From positions 1 to 64,000 of the forward strand of contig JAQVXZ010000001.1 in NCBI GenBank assembly GCA_028708845.1: a stretch of 64,000 nucleotides of DNA, in the 5' to 3' direction. Within the stretch, counting starts at the first letter, position 1; each line of letters begins with the position of its first letter. This DNA comes from Bacteroidales bacterium (GTDB lineage: Bacteria > Bacteroidota > Bacteroidia > Bacteroidales > P3). Shown in pieces: positions 1-8,314 of this stretch. Position numbers and translations under genes: made by a program. Below the pieces are notes generated by a model. It was not told where the DNA came from and ran no database searches. It was given only the letters and a program-made list of their open reading frames with translations.

Positions 1-2
1 AT

Positions 3-104
3 GCAGAGTCATTCAATTCTAAAATCAAACTCTTTAGAGCTAATCTAAGAGGTGTGACTGATACTGACTTTTTCCTATTCAGACTTTATAAACTTTTCGC
101 TTAG
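3..104 (+). pseudogene. 3' end of an ISAon1/ISL3-like transposase (runs off window start)
   Basis: Frame 3 is open from the window edge to a TAG at 102-104. It reads as the conserved tail of IS204/ISL3-type (ISAon1-like) transposases: AESFNSKIK, then FRANLRGV, then FFLFRLYKLFA. This is from memory of the family, not a search. The rest lies before base 1, so whether the element is intact cannot be judged. The stop is followed by an A-rich stretch that should contain the right end of the element, and the next reading frame is a headless outer-membrane protein fragment. Confidence 0.6.
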
Positions 105-120
105 TCCCCAAAAAATTAAT

Positions 121-339
121 GTGAGCCGTACTAATTCCTTGAAGCCAAAATCTATTGCAGTTTTAGGAAGCCTAACAATTGCTAAGAGTGTAACTTTGTT
201 TTTAGACTATGAGTTTGGATTAGGTGATTTTTCAAGCATTAGAACCTCTTGGGAACTCGGACTACGTTTCAACCTTAACAAAGCTCTAAATAGAGAATCA
301 TTTGATAAGAGAGGAACAATCAGAAACTTTGGAATATAA
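121..339 (+). pseudogene. 3' remnant of an outer-membrane beta-barrel gene, possibly PorP/SprF
   Basis: Frame 1 is open from base 58 to the stop at 337-339 but has no proper N-terminus or signal peptide; only a GTG at 121 could start it. The sequence has alternating beta-strand character (SVTLFLDYEFGLGDF, then SWELGLRFNL), as in the last strands of an outer-membrane barrel. The pattern and the OmpA-family gene 23 bases downstream fit PorP/SprF proteins of the type IX secretion system, which are often paired with OmpA-like proteins. That assignment is inference. The transposase tail just upstream suggests the gene was cut by an insertion element. Confidence 0.4.
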
Positions 340-361
340 ACCCTCAAACCTATAAATACAT

Positions 362-1450
362 ATGAATATGAAAAAATATATTTTAATAGGATTGATTTTA
401 GTCCTTGGACAGTCACTAACAATGGTTGAAGCTCAGAACATGTCTTCTCAAAAGAAAGAGAAAATTGAACAAACAATGTTTAATATGAACTATGTACAAG
501 CATTGAAAGATGTTAATGCAGAACTTATAAACTACCCTGAAGACTATGACCTAAATCTCTTTAAAGCAATTTGCTATACCTATATCCCAGAGCATCGTAA
601 TGAAGCAGTTGCGGCTTATGATTTAGCGTTAACAAAAGCTAAGACAAACTACCAAAAGCATGAAGCATTATACTATCTTGCAGTTTATTATTGTGAAATG
701 GGTAATAAAGCAAAAAGCCTTGAAACATTAAATCTAATAATAAATAGTGGAGAAACTATTGATGAATGCTCTTTAGAATTAATTGAAAGATTAATGAAGT
801 CAGCTTGTATCTCTGATTGTGATGATGCAAAATGGCAGGAGAAAATAGCTGAGATAGAAAATGCTGCTAGAGTGAAAGATTCATTAAACAATAAAAAGAT
901 TAATGAATTGAACAATAAGATTAATGAATTAGAGAATCGTGCAAAGAACAATTCCGATATTTCAAAAATGACAACTACAAACGACAACACTAGAATAGTT
1001 AAGAGGATAGCAGATCCTTTACAACCTATTTCAGCTGATGGATACTATAAATTACATTTCGCATTTGACGAATCAGACTTAGATAAAGAATCTAAAGATA
1101 TATTAGATAGGTTTGTTATATTCTTAAATGATAATAAGGATTTGAAAGTTAATTGTGTCGGTCATGCTGATATAAGAGGCACGTATGAGGTAAATCAAAC
1201 TATTTCAAAAGAAAGATCCACCAAAGCTAAAAACTATTTAGTTGCAAAGGGGATTTCTGAAGACAGAATAGTTATATCCTATACAGGCTATACAGAACCA
1301 GAGATAATTGACCAGTATATAGCTCGATCTCATCCAGTATTTAAAATCGGAGATACATTAACTAATGAATTTATTGATAATTTATCTGGAGAAAAGAAAA
1401 CTAAAGCCCACCAACTGAACAGAAGGGTTGAGTTAAATATTATAAAGTAA
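362..1450 (+). CDS. OmpA-family protein with TPR-like N-terminal region
   Basis: A 362-residue envelope protein. Residues 1-25 form a signal peptide ending in VEAQ. Residues ~30-135 are helical with a TPR pattern (EALYYLAVYYCEMGNKAKSLE). Residues ~165-195 form a short coiled coil with two copies of an NKKINEL-type unit. The C-terminal ~130 residues are an OmpA peptidoglycan-binding domain (FDESDLD, GHADIRG, SKERSTKAKNYL, LNRRVEL). It probably sits in the periplasm or outer membrane and grips peptidoglycan. An ATG two codons downstream (368) is an equally possible start. The adjacent truncated barrel suggests it once formed a PorP/OmpA-type pair. Confidence 0.8.
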   Translation: MNMKKYILIGLILVLGQSLTMVEAQNMSSQKKEKIEQTMFNMNYVQALKDVNAELINYPEDYDLNLFKAICYTYIPEHRNEAVAAYDLALTKAKTNYQKHEALYYLAVYYCEMGNKAKSLETLNLIINSGETIDECSLELIERLMKSACISDCDDAKWQEKIAEIENAARVKDSLNNKKINELNNKINELENRAKNNSDISKMTTTNDNTRIVKRIADPLQPISADGYYKLHFAFDESDLDKESKDILDRFVIFLNDNKDLKVNCVGHADIRGTYEVNQTISKERSTKAKNYLVAKGISEDRIVISYTGYTEPEIIDQYIARSHPVFKIGDTLTNEFIDNLSGEKKTKAHQLNRRVELNIIK

Positions 1451-1482
1451 TCTCATTTAACTTATAGCCTAATTAAAGAAGA

Positions 1483-1519
1483 GTCGTTACAAAAAAAATG
1501 TAACGGCTTTTTCTTTTTT
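1483..1519 (+). terminator. Rho-independent terminator after the OmpA-family gene
   Basis: A nine-base stem (GTCGTTACA at 1483-1491 with TGTAACGGC at 1499-1507, one G-T pair) encloses an A-rich loop and is followed by a T-rich run to 1519. Confidence 0.8.
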
Positions 1520-1543
1520 CCAGAAATAATAAAATAAAATGCC

Positions 1544-1570
1544 TTGATATTGGTTTAATAAGTACATTTG
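1544..1570 (+). promoter_or_regulatory. Bacteroidetes-type promoter for the DUF5686 gene
   Basis: TTG at 1544-1546 is followed 16 bases later by TACATTTG (1563-1570), which matches the -7 consensus TAnnTTTG. The predicted transcript start lies only about ten bases before the ATG at 1586. The spacing is shorter than the 19 bases seen at other promoters here, so the upstream box is less certain. Confidence 0.45.
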
Positions 1571-1585
1571 TTGATTCTTTGATAT

Positions 1586-4060
1586 ATGAGTAAAATTAAA
1601 TTTTTTATTTTTTTAGTCCTTATTTTCTTCCTGATTATATCATTTTCTTCCTTTGGGCAATCAAAAACCTTTAAAGGGCAGGTTGTAGATGCAAGAAATA
1701 AGGAAGGGGTTTTTAGAGCTACAATTAGTTATTCTGTTGATGGCTTTGCAGAGGGGGTAACTAGTGATGATAATGGTCATTTCCAGATAGATGTTCCTGA
1801 TGGTATAGATAGCCTTAGGGTTTCACATATATCTTATCAGCCAACAATGAAGTCCATTAAGTTTATTAAAACAAAATCTATTAAGATTGCTATTGAGCCT
1901 CATGCATCGCAAATTAAGGAAGTTGTTATTACGGCAAAGAAAGAGAAGTATACTAATAAGGATAACCCTGCGGTTGAGCTAATAAGAAAGGTGTTGGAAA
2001 ATAGGGAGGCAAATTCAATTCTTAACTACTGTCCCCTAAACTACACTTCTCATAATAAAAGTCTTATTGCTATTGACCCAGTAAATGACACTGTGCTTTC
2101 TAGAATGAAATTAAAGCCTGTGCTTAATTTAATGACCAATCTAGAGCCAACTTATTTCGATAGCGAAAACTATCTTCCTGTTTATTTCTTTGAAGAGCTA
2201 TCGCAAATCTATTGCAAAAAGGGAAGGAGTTTTGAAGAGCAAAGACTAGTGCTTCAGGATATTCAATTAACTGCTATTTTGGACGAAAGCAATGCAAGAA
2301 GAATTAAATCGAGCATATTTACTAAAATAGATCTTTATCAGAAATACATTGATGTGCTTGGAAATCAGTTTATGAGTCCAGTAAATGTTTTAGCTCCTCA
2401 ATTCTATAAGTTTTTCATTGAAGACACTCTTTTTGTTGAAGAGAGGGAATGCATTAAGCTTTCTTTCCTTCCTCGTAATCTATACGATATGGGCTTTATG
2501 GGCGATTTATATATTGCAAATGACGAGACCTTTGAGATAATTAGAGCCAACCTTTCAATAACAGAGAAAGCAAATGTGAACTTTGTGGATAAAATTGAGT
2601 TTATCCAAAAATTTAAAACAGATACCATTGAAGTGGATGGTGTAATGAAACAATTCACTTATGTGGTTGAGGATGCAGTTTATGCTAAGATAAACTTTTA
2701 TACCCTAAAAGCTTCTGGGTATAGCATAAATACTTATTCCAAACCTAAGTTTGCGGAATATGTTTTGAAGGAAGAAAAAGAGCTAAAGAACTTTAAGCTA
2801 ACCGACTCCAATAGAATTTCTCCCCTAACTCAGGCGGAAAAGAAGACTTACCAATTACCAGATAGTCTAAATAAGATAACTTGGTTTAGGGTAACAAAAT
2901 ATTTGTCCGAAATCTTCTATGGGGGATATCTTCTTGCAGGACCCCTCGATATTGGACCATTAGATAATCTATATTCTTTTAATAAGATTGAGGGAAATCG
3001 TATACGTTTTAGTGGGAAAACAAATTATAAGCTAAGTAGAAGGTTTTACGCTGACTTTATGGTGGCTTACGGAACCAAGGATAAGAAAATGAAATATGAC
3101 TTAGGCTTAAAATACAGCTTTAACTCATTAACCAAAAATCCTTATTCGTATCCTGCCAACTTTATTGGGTTAGATTATACATATAATACCTTTATTCCGG
3201 GCAGAACAATAGAAAATAGCAACTACGACAGGTTAAGTCTTTCCCTAACAGATATTGTTGATTATAGACTAGCTTTCAATAAATCCATATTCCTACAATG
3301 GTACTACGAAACAAAAAAAGGAATATCAATTAACCCTTATCTTAGATTTCAGGAGGTAAAGGCTTATGGCGATTGGAAGTTTTCCGACCGTGATACTGTT
3401 GAGGTATCGAGTTTTAGAAAAGATAGGATAGGTATTAATATAAGGTTGCTGTTTAATGGGCAATGGGTACAAAACCAGAATAAGAGAATTAGCCTTGGAG
3501 GAAACTATACCTCAATGAATATTAACTACGAATACGGATTTGATAATACCCACCTTATTAAAGCTAATGCATACAGAAAATTAAACTTAATGCCATTTGG
3601 TTATATGATGTTTTGGGCAGAGGGAGGTTATATGGTAGGGAAGATAATGCCTCCTTATCTTTTCACAAGTTCAACCTATAATAGTATAATTTATCATAAT
3701 AATGCTTTTAACCTAATGAGGGTTATGGAGTTCTTTACCGACAAATATATTCAGCTAATAACGGTTTACAATCTTAACGGATTAATTTTTAATCGTATTC
3801 CCTATATTAGAGAGTTAAAACTAAGAGAAGAGTTCAATATAAAGATGGTTTATGGAGGCTTAAGAGATGAAAACAAGTTTATGATTGATAACCTAGAAGT
3901 AAAGAGTTTCGAGAGCAAACCATATATTGAAGCTGGCTTTGGTTTTAGGAATCTCTTCCAAGTTTTGGGAGTAGAATATATAAGGAGGGTAACCTATACC
4001 GAAGGACTGCCTGAAATGAAGAAATGGGGAATAAGGGCAACTCTAGGTTTTAGATTCTAA
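1586..4060 (+). CDS. DUF5686 / carboxypeptidase-like regulatory domain protein
   Basis: An 824-residue outer-membrane-type protein. Residues 1-24 are a signal peptide. Residues ~28-110 are a CarboxypepD_reg-like beta-sandwich (FKGQVVDARNKEG, DDNGHFQIDVPDG, LRVSHISYQP). The rest matches DUF5686: a soluble part, then many amphipathic strands ending in LGFRF, a terminal aromatic typical of outer-membrane barrels. Proteins of this architecture are common and of unknown function in Bacteroidetes, and some resemble TonB-dependent receptors without a plug. It appears monocistronic: a terminator lies upstream and ~90 bases separate it from the next small gene. Confidence 0.8.
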   Translation: MSKIKFFIFLVLIFFLIISFSSFGQSKTFKGQVVDARNKEGVFRATISYSVDGFAEGVTSDDNGHFQIDVPDGIDSLRVSHISYQPTMKSIKFIKTKSIKIAIEPHASQIKEVVITAKKEKYTNKDNPAVELIRKVLENREANSILNYCPLNYTSHNKSLIAIDPVNDTVLSRMKLKPVLNLMTNLEPTYFDSENYLPVYFFEELSQIYCKKGRSFEEQRLVLQDIQLTAILDESNARRIKSSIFTKIDLYQKYIDVLGNQFMSPVNVLAPQFYKFFIEDTLFVEERECIKLSFLPRNLYDMGFMGDLYIANDETFEIIRANLSITEKANVNFVDKIEFIQKFKTDTIEVDGVMKQFTYVVEDAVYAKINFYTLKASGYSINTYSKPKFAEYVLKEEKELKNFKLTDSNRISPLTQAEKKTYQLPDSLNKITWFRVTKYLSEIFYGGYLLAGPLDIGPLDNLYSFNKIEGNRIRFSGKTNYKLSRRFYADFMVAYGTKDKKMKYDLGLKYSFNSLTKNPYSYPANFIGLDYTYNTFIPGRTIENSNYDRLSLSLTDIVDYRLAFNKSIFLQWYYETKKGISINPYLRFQEVKAYGDWKFSDRDTVEVSSFRKDRIGINIRLLFNGQWVQNQNKRISLGGNYTSMNINYEYGFDNTHLIKANAYRKLNLMPFGYMMFWAEGGYMVGKIMPPYLFTSSTYNSIIYHNNAFNLMRVMEFFTDKYIQLITVYNLNGLIFNRIPYIRELKLREEFNIKMVYGGLRDENKFMIDNLEVKSFESKPYIEAGFGFRNLFQVLGVEYIRRVTYTEGLPEMKKWGIRATLGFRF

Positions 4061-4153
4061 AATAGTATTTAATAAAGTAAAAAAAAGAACTATTTCATCT
4101 TCTTATCGTATACATTAATAGTATATAGTAATAATCACTTTAATACAAATATC

Positions 4154-4279
4154 ATGGCAAAAGGAAAAGACAGTAAAGAGAAATTAGTTAAGAAAGAACC
4201 TCTAAAAAGCAAGAAAGAAAAAAAGGCTGAAAAGATTGCAAAGAAGAATGACAAGGGAGGTAGCGGAAGCATATTCTAA
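4154..4279 (+). CDS. Small Lys-rich protein (41 aa)
   Basis: An ATG-to-TAA reading frame of 41 codons starting MAKGKDSKEK and ending GGSGSIF. Nearly half the residues are Lys, with no hydrophobic segment, so it should be soluble and strongly basic. Similar short proteins beginning MAKGK and rich in Lys are seen in many Bacteroidetes, often as hypothetical genes; this is recollection, not a search. It opens the group of envelope/stress-type small genes that runs to 7.5 kb. Nucleic-acid binding would fit the charge but is only a guess. Confidence 0.6.
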   Translation: MAKGKDSKEKLVKKEPLKSKKEKKAEKIAKKNDKGGSGSIF

Positions 4280-4422
4280 TATCACTTAAAAGCATAAAAG
4301 ATTGTATAATTGTATTGTAAGATAAAATAAAATTAAGAATTTTACGTTATAAGAATATAATTTTATATAAGGTGAATTAGAAAAGCCTTAATTAATTATT
4401 TATTAATTTAAAACTCGAAATA

Positions 4423-5070
4423 ATGAAAAAAACAATTTTAATCCTTGCCGCAACATTTTTATTGGCAACTAACCTTAGCGCTCAAATTGGTAATGGTTCT
4501 GATTCTCGCGATAATCTTCGTTTTGGAGTGAAAGCAGGAATGAATCTATCAAACATGTATGATTCTAAAAACGAACAATACGATGCAGATACTAAAGTAG
4601 GGTTTGTTGGAGGTGTATTTATCAGTATTCCTATTGTAGGTAAAGTAATAGGTATTCAACCTGAGGTTTTATTCTCTCAAAAAGGATTCTCTGCTTCTAC
4701 TAACTACCCTTTAATAGGTGAAATCTCCTTTACACGTACAACTAACTATCTTGATATTCCTATTTTCTTAGCATTTAAACCAATTGAAAACTTAACTATA
4801 TTGGCTGGTCCTCAGTATTCTTATCTGTTTAAGCAAATAGATAATTTTAAAGGCCTAGGAGCTAATAATTCTGTGGTAACTGATTTTGAAAATGAAAACA
4901 TTCGTAAAAATACATTTTCTTTAGCAATTGGTGCTGACCTTAATTTTAATTATTTTGTCGTAGGAATAAGAGGAGGATGGGATCTTACCAATAATAATGG
5001 TAATGGAACCTCAGACACACCTCGTTACAAAAACGCTTGGGGTGGTCTAACGGTAGGTTTCAGATTATAA
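4423..5070 (+). CDS. PorT-like outer-membrane beta-barrel protein
   Basis: A 215-residue protein with a clear signal peptide (MKKTILILAATFLLATNLSAQ) and a barrel of about eight strands. It starts FGVKAGMNLSN, a hallmark of the outer membrane beta-barrel (PorT/OMP_b-brl_2) family, and ends TVGFRL. Other family signs are GIQPEVLFSQKGF and YLDIPIFLAFKP. The family covers many small Bacteroidetes surface proteins with no common enzymatic role, so no specific function is claimed. About 140 AT-rich bases precede it. Confidence 0.8.
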   Translation: MKKTILILAATFLLATNLSAQIGNGSDSRDNLRFGVKAGMNLSNMYDSKNEQYDADTKVGFVGGVFISIPIVGKVIGIQPEVLFSQKGFSASTNYPLIGEISFTRTTNYLDIPIFLAFKPIENLTILAGPQYSYLFKQIDNFKGLGANNSVVTDFENENIRKNTFSLAIGADLNFNYFVVGIRGGWDLTNNNGNGTSDTPRYKNAWGGLTVGFRL

Positions 5071-5088
5071 ATCATTAAATAATATATT

Positions 5089-5241
5089 ACGGGAAATATA
5101 CTTTATATTCTTGCTGTAATATTAGTTATAGCATGGTTAGTAGGCTTGTTTGCCTTTCAATTAGGAAACCTTATTCATATTTTGCTTGTCATTGCAATTA
5201 TTGCAGTACTACTAAGACTAATTAGGGGGTCAGCAAAATAG
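5089..5241 (+). CDS. Lmo0937-like small membrane protein lacking an ATG start
   Basis: Frame 1 encodes 50 residues with two hydrophobic helices: GNILYILAVILVIAWLVGLF and, after the short linker with LGNLIHI, LLVIAIIAVLLRLIRG. This matches the lmo0937-family membrane peptide, which normally begins MGNILY. Here the expected ATG is ACG (5089), preceded in frame only by ATT (5086), TAT and a TAA stop (5080). Either translation starts at a non-standard codon (ACG or ATT) or one point mutation has silenced the gene. The coding part is otherwise undamaged, and the neighbours (PorT-like barrel, YtxH, holin-like) fit the envelope-stress context of this family. Confidence 0.6.
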   Translation, partial: TGNILYILAVILVIAWLVGLFAFQLGNLIHILLVIAIIAVLLRLIRGSAK

Positions 5242-5299
5242 AGAATAAATAATAAAATAATAATTCAAATAAATATTAATCTTTAAAAAAACAAACATT

Positions 5300-5536
5300 A
5301 TGAGTAACGGAAAAATAGCTTTAGGAGCTTTAGCAGGACTTGCAGCAGGTGCAATATTAGGAATATTATTTGCTCCTGAAAAAGGATCAACAACAAGAAA
5401 GAATATATGCAAAAAAGGAGAAGAAAGCATAGAGGATTTAAAAGAAAAATTCAGTGATTTTGTTGATAATGTTTCACATAAATTCAATAAAGCGAAACAA
5501 GAAGCTGCAGAAAACATAGAAAAATGTGATGAATAA
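5300..5536 (+). CDS. YtxH domain-containing protein
   Basis: A 78-residue protein with an N-terminal Gly/Ala-rich membrane segment (LGALAGLAAGAILGILFAPE), the GxLFAPxxG signature of YtxH proteins, and a charged helical tail of about 50 residues (EDLKEKFSDFVDNV). YtxH proteins are small single-pass stress-associated proteins of unknown mechanism. In Bacteroidetes they commonly sit with holin-like membrane proteins, as here (next gene 5660). A strong terminator follows at once, so it may be transcribed apart from the next gene. Confidence 0.85.
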   Translation: MSNGKIALGALAGLAAGAILGILFAPEKGSTTRKNICKKGEESIEDLKEKFSDFVDNVSHKFNKAKQEAAENIEKCDE

Positions 5537-5561
5537 GTCCTTTTCATCTATTTAAATATGG

Positions 5562-5622
5562 TAAATCTACCTTGAAATAATAGTAAATTAAGCTTATAAG
5601 TTTCAAGGTGGATTTATTTTTT
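5562..5622 (+). terminator. Hairpin terminator after the YtxH gene
   Basis: Sixteen-base arms (5562-5577 and 5601-5616; TAAATCTACCTTGAAA with TTTCAAGGTGGATTTA, one G-T pair) enclose a 23-base loop and run into TTTATTTTTTAT. The T-rich tract follows on the plus strand. Confidence 0.75.
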
Positions 5623-5659
5623 ATCATTAAAACCAATACTTATTTATAAAAACAATGCT

Positions 5660-6016
5660 ATGGATGAAAATGTGAAATCTTCTATCGAGTCTTTATTAGA
5701 AAGGATAACAGTGTATGGGAAGACAAACTATAAAATTGTGAAATTGACAATAATAGATAAGGTTTCTGATATTCTCTCTTCATTAATACCTTTAATTGTT
5801 ATTTGCATTCTTATAGGATCTTTTCTAGTTTTTATAAATGTTGGACTTGCATTATGGCTTGGTGAAATACTAGGTGAAGTTTATTACGGATTCTTTGCAG
5901 TAGGGGCTTTCTATGGACTTATCACCATTATATTCTCTTTGTTTATGAACAAATGGGTAAAAAGAGTTTTCTATGATTATTTTGTAAGAAAGATAATTAA
6001 ATCAGATAAAGAGTAA
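5660..6016 (+). CDS. Holin-like (DUF1469 family) membrane protein
   Basis: A 118-residue protein: an amphipathic N-terminal helix (~40 residues), then two long transmembrane helices (~42-67 and ~72-96) separated by a short loop, then a basic tail (KWVKRVFYDYFVRKIIKS). This is the layout of the phage-holin-like family DUF1469/Holin-X, a chromosomal family often placed beside YtxH genes. There are no phage genes nearby, so a lysis role is unlikely. It shares a direction with, and lies 22 bases before, the next gene, so they are probably one transcript. Confidence 0.7.
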   Translation: MDENVKSSIESLLERITVYGKTNYKIVKLTIIDKVSDILSSLIPLIVICILIGSFLVFINVGLALWLGEILGEVYYGFFAVGAFYGLITIIFSLFMNKWVKRVFYDYFVRKIIKSDKE

Positions 6017-6038
6017 ATAATATAATAAATCATATATC

Positions 6039-6416
6039 ATGCAAAATATTAACTCAGCAGCCGACTTGAAAAAAGCTATTATACAGCTAGAACTAGACCG
6101 AACAGTTCAATGGGAATTTTTGCAAGAGCAAGTTTGTAATACTTATGAGAGTATGAAACCTGTTAATTTAATTAAGAGTTCTCTTATAGACTTGGCATCA
6201 TCACCATATTTAAAGAATAAAGTATTTGCTTTGGTCTTAGGCTCATTAAATAAGTTTATTTCAAAGCATACATCTAAAGAGAAATCAGCTAATCCTCTTA
6301 AAAACTTTTTTAATAACCTTTTGCAGGTTGGCGTAACAAACTTTATTGTTAACCCAATTGCTTTTAACTTGGTAAAAGGATTCTTGATGCAGTCTCTTTT
6401 CAAAAAAACGAAATAA
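6039..6416 (+). CDS. Uncharacterised protein of the YtxH/holin-like cluster
   Basis: A 125-residue protein of unknown function. The first ~30 residues are charged (NSAADLKKAIIQLELDRTVQWEFLQEQ). The middle has moderately hydrophobic helices (SSPYLKNKVFALVLGSLNKFISK) and the tail is amphipathic (GVTNFIVNPIAFNLVKGFLMQSLFKK). There is no signal peptide. Twelve bases separate it from the AI-2E family gene and 22 from the holin-like gene, so the three probably form one operon. A peripheral membrane role would suit the composition but is inference. Confidence 0.6.
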   Translation: MQNINSAADLKKAIIQLELDRTVQWEFLQEQVCNTYESMKPVNLIKSSLIDLASSPYLKNKVFALVLGSLNKFISKHTSKEKSANPLKNFFNNLLQVGVTNFIVNPIAFNLVKGFLMQSLFKKTK

Positions 6417-6428
6417 ATCCCTCTAAGA

Positions 6429-7544
6429 GTGATAGAGAAAAAATATACGCTACCATTTTATGTGAAAGCAAGCATATTTCTAATTGGAATGTATGCTCTA
6501 ATATCAATGCTTTACATAGCTCAAGATATAATAGTTCCACTTGTCTTTTCTTTTATTATAGCTATCTTGCTTAACCCAGTAGTTAATTTCTTTAATCGAT
6601 GGAAAATAAATAAAGTATTATCCATAACAATAACCCTATTTCTTTTTGGAATAGTTTTTCTTGGTCTTGGAGCTTTTTTAGTTTGGCAAATAAGTGGCTT
6701 TAGTGAATCGTGGCCAATCTTTGTTGACAAGCTCTCAATAATGTTTGATCAGTCAATAACCTATCTTTCAAAATACTTCGATATAGACCGTAAATACATT
6801 TATGATTGGATAGCAAATTCACGCAAAGACTTAATAAATAAAAACGGAATGCTAATCGGACAAACTATTTTTTCTTTAACAGGTTCTATCCTATCATTAG
6901 TTTTAATCCCAGTTTATATTTTCTTCATCCTTTACTATAAAGCATTATTATTAGAATTTGTTTGTCGACTCTTTGCAGAAGATTATCAAACAAAAGTACA
7001 TGAGATAATCACAGAAATCAAAACTGTTGTTCAAAAGTATATTTCAGGACTAATGATTCAGCTAGTTATCATTGCTATACTTAATTCAGTAGGTCTATTA
7101 ATAATAGGAATAGATTATGCAATCTTACTTGGAGTTCTAGGAGCATTATTAAATCTAATCCCTTATATCGGAGGAGTAGTAGCAGTAGCCCTTCCAATGA
7201 TGATAGCCTTTGCAACCAAATCAACACCTTGGCCAGCAGTTTATGTATTAGGACTTTATGCTCTTGTCCAAATGATTGATAATAATTATGTTGTACCTAA
7301 GATAGTAGCTTCAAAAGTACAAATCAATGCACTCTTCTCAATTATAGTAGTCTTATTAGGAAACGCACTCTGGGGAGTATCAGGCATGTTCCTTTCCATA
7401 CCAATGCTTGCAATAATGAAACTAATATTCGACAGAATAGATTCCTTAAAACCATGGGGATTCCTATTAGGCGACACAATGCCAAATATTCTTAAGCTAA
7501 AACCAATTTCACGAAAAAAGAAAGAAAAACCACCTATAGAATAG
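6429..7544 (+). CDS. AI-2E family transporter (PerM/TqsA-type)
   Basis: A 371-residue polytopic membrane protein with about eight hydrophobic segments. It carries the family's conserved region near residues 230-255 (GIDYAILLGVLGALLNLIPYI, then GG) and a final NALWGVSGMFLSIP segment. Members include TqsA, YdbI and PerM, and have been linked to signal export or Na+/H+ exchange; the substrate cannot be read from sequence. The best start is GTG at 6429, because the first ATG would remove the first membrane helix. It closes the envelope cluster. Confidence 0.8.
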   Translation: MIEKKYTLPFYVKASIFLIGMYALISMLYIAQDIIVPLVFSFIIAILLNPVVNFFNRWKINKVLSITITLFLFGIVFLGLGAFLVWQISGFSESWPIFVDKLSIMFDQSITYLSKYFDIDRKYIYDWIANSRKDLINKNGMLIGQTIFSLTGSILSLVLIPVYIFFILYYKALLLEFVCRLFAEDYQTKVHEIITEIKTVVQKYISGLMIQLVIIAILNSVGLLIIGIDYAILLGVLGALLNLIPYIGGVVAVALPMMIAFATKSTPWPAVYVLGLYALVQMIDNNYVVPKIVASKVQINALFSIIVVLLGNALWGVSGMFLSIPMLAIMKLIFDRIDSLKPWGFLLGDTMPNILKLKPISRKKKEKPPIE

Positions 7545-7587
7545 AAAAATTACCTTACTTTGCATCTTGAAATAAAATAAAAGACAA

Positions 7588-8202
7588 ATGAAGATAATTT
7601 GTGTTGGCAGGAACTACCTTGCACATATAAAAGAACTAAACCACCCTATTCCAGAAGAGCCATTGTTTTTCTTAAAACCTGATTCCGCACTTCTACAAAA
7701 AAACTCCCCATTCTACTATCCCGACTTCTCAGAAAATGTTCACTACGAATGCGAACTAGTAGTAAAGATTAACCGCTTAGGAAAATCAATCCCAGAAAGA
7801 TATGCAAAGAACTACTATTCCGAAGTAGCACTTGGATTAGATATGACCTGCCGCGATATACAAGAAAAAGAAATCTTAAACTCATCCCCTTGGTCAATAT
7901 CCAAAGTATTCGACTATTCAGCCCCAGTGAGTAAGTTTATAGAATTAGAAACCCTAGGAAAAGACGTTCAAAACCTCAACTTCAAACTCCTTAAAAACGG
8001 AGAAATAGTCCAAAAGACCAACACCTCCGATATGATATTCACCGTAGATAAAATCATATCCTACCTATCCCAATACATGACCCTAAAAATAGGCGATATG
8101 ATATTCACCGGCACCCCATGCGGAGTAGGAGAAGTAAAAATAGGCGACCATCTAGAAGGATTCCTCGAAGAAGAATCAGTCTTAATGTGTGATATTAAAT
8201 AA
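7588..8202 (+). CDS. Fumarylacetoacetate hydrolase (FAH) family protein
   Basis: A 204-residue cytosolic enzyme of the FAH fold. It begins KIICVGRNYLAHIKEL and contains the metal-binding acidic triad (E54 and E56 in HYECELVVK, D85 in ALGLDMTCRD) plus the family's DMIFTGTPCGVG. The length is typical of single-domain members such as YcgM/FAHD1-like acylpyruvases or oxaloacetate decarboxylases. The reaction is probably hydrolysis or decarboxylation of a small beta-keto acid, but the substrate is not predictable. Codon choice is unusually rich in A- and C-ending codons compared with minus-strand neighbours. Confidence 0.85.
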   Translation: MKIICVGRNYLAHIKELNHPIPEEPLFFLKPDSALLQKNSPFYYPDFSENVHYECELVVKINRLGKSIPERYAKNYYSEVALGLDMTCRDIQEKEILNSSPWSISKVFDYSAPVSKFIELETLGKDVQNLNFKLLKNGEIVQKTNTSDMIFTVDKIISYLSQYMTLKIGDMIFTGTPCGVGEVKIGDHLEGFLEEESVLMCDIK

Positions 8203-8232
8203 ATCCCACGCCCAAATTATAACATAAAGATT

Positions 8233-8258
8233 GTAGAGACGTGATTTATCGCGTCTAT
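8233..8258. repeat. Degenerate TAGAGAC-type palindrome
   Basis: TAGAGACGTGAT is followed directly by TTATCGCGTCTA, an imperfect inverted repeat in which the right arm has lost two bases relative to the left. The TAGAGAC end matches the perfect palindrome at 11813-11840, so the two probably belong to one REP-like family. Confidence 0.5.
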
Positions 8259-8278
8259 TTTCTTATCCAATTATTCAT

Positions 8279-8313
8279 AGTTTCTCCTAATTTGTGTAAA
8301 ATTAGGAGAAACT
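8279..8313. terminator. Perfect 15-bp hairpin between FAH gene and mcrC
   Basis: AGTTTCTCCTAATTT (8279-8293) pairs perfectly with AAATTAGGAGAAACT (8299-8313) across a five-base loop. It lies one base beyond the mcrC stop codon, between convergent genes, so it can end transcription from both sides. No long T run follows on either strand. Confidence 0.65.
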
Positions 8314-8314
8314 A

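Noticed and set aside
207-476. Minus-strand frame across the OmpA start
   Set aside because: It overlaps the signal peptide of a clear gene and shows no family signature.
5660-6016. Prophage holin
   Set aside because: The protein is a chromosomal DUF1469-type membrane protein; no phage structural, lysin or integrase genes lie nearby.
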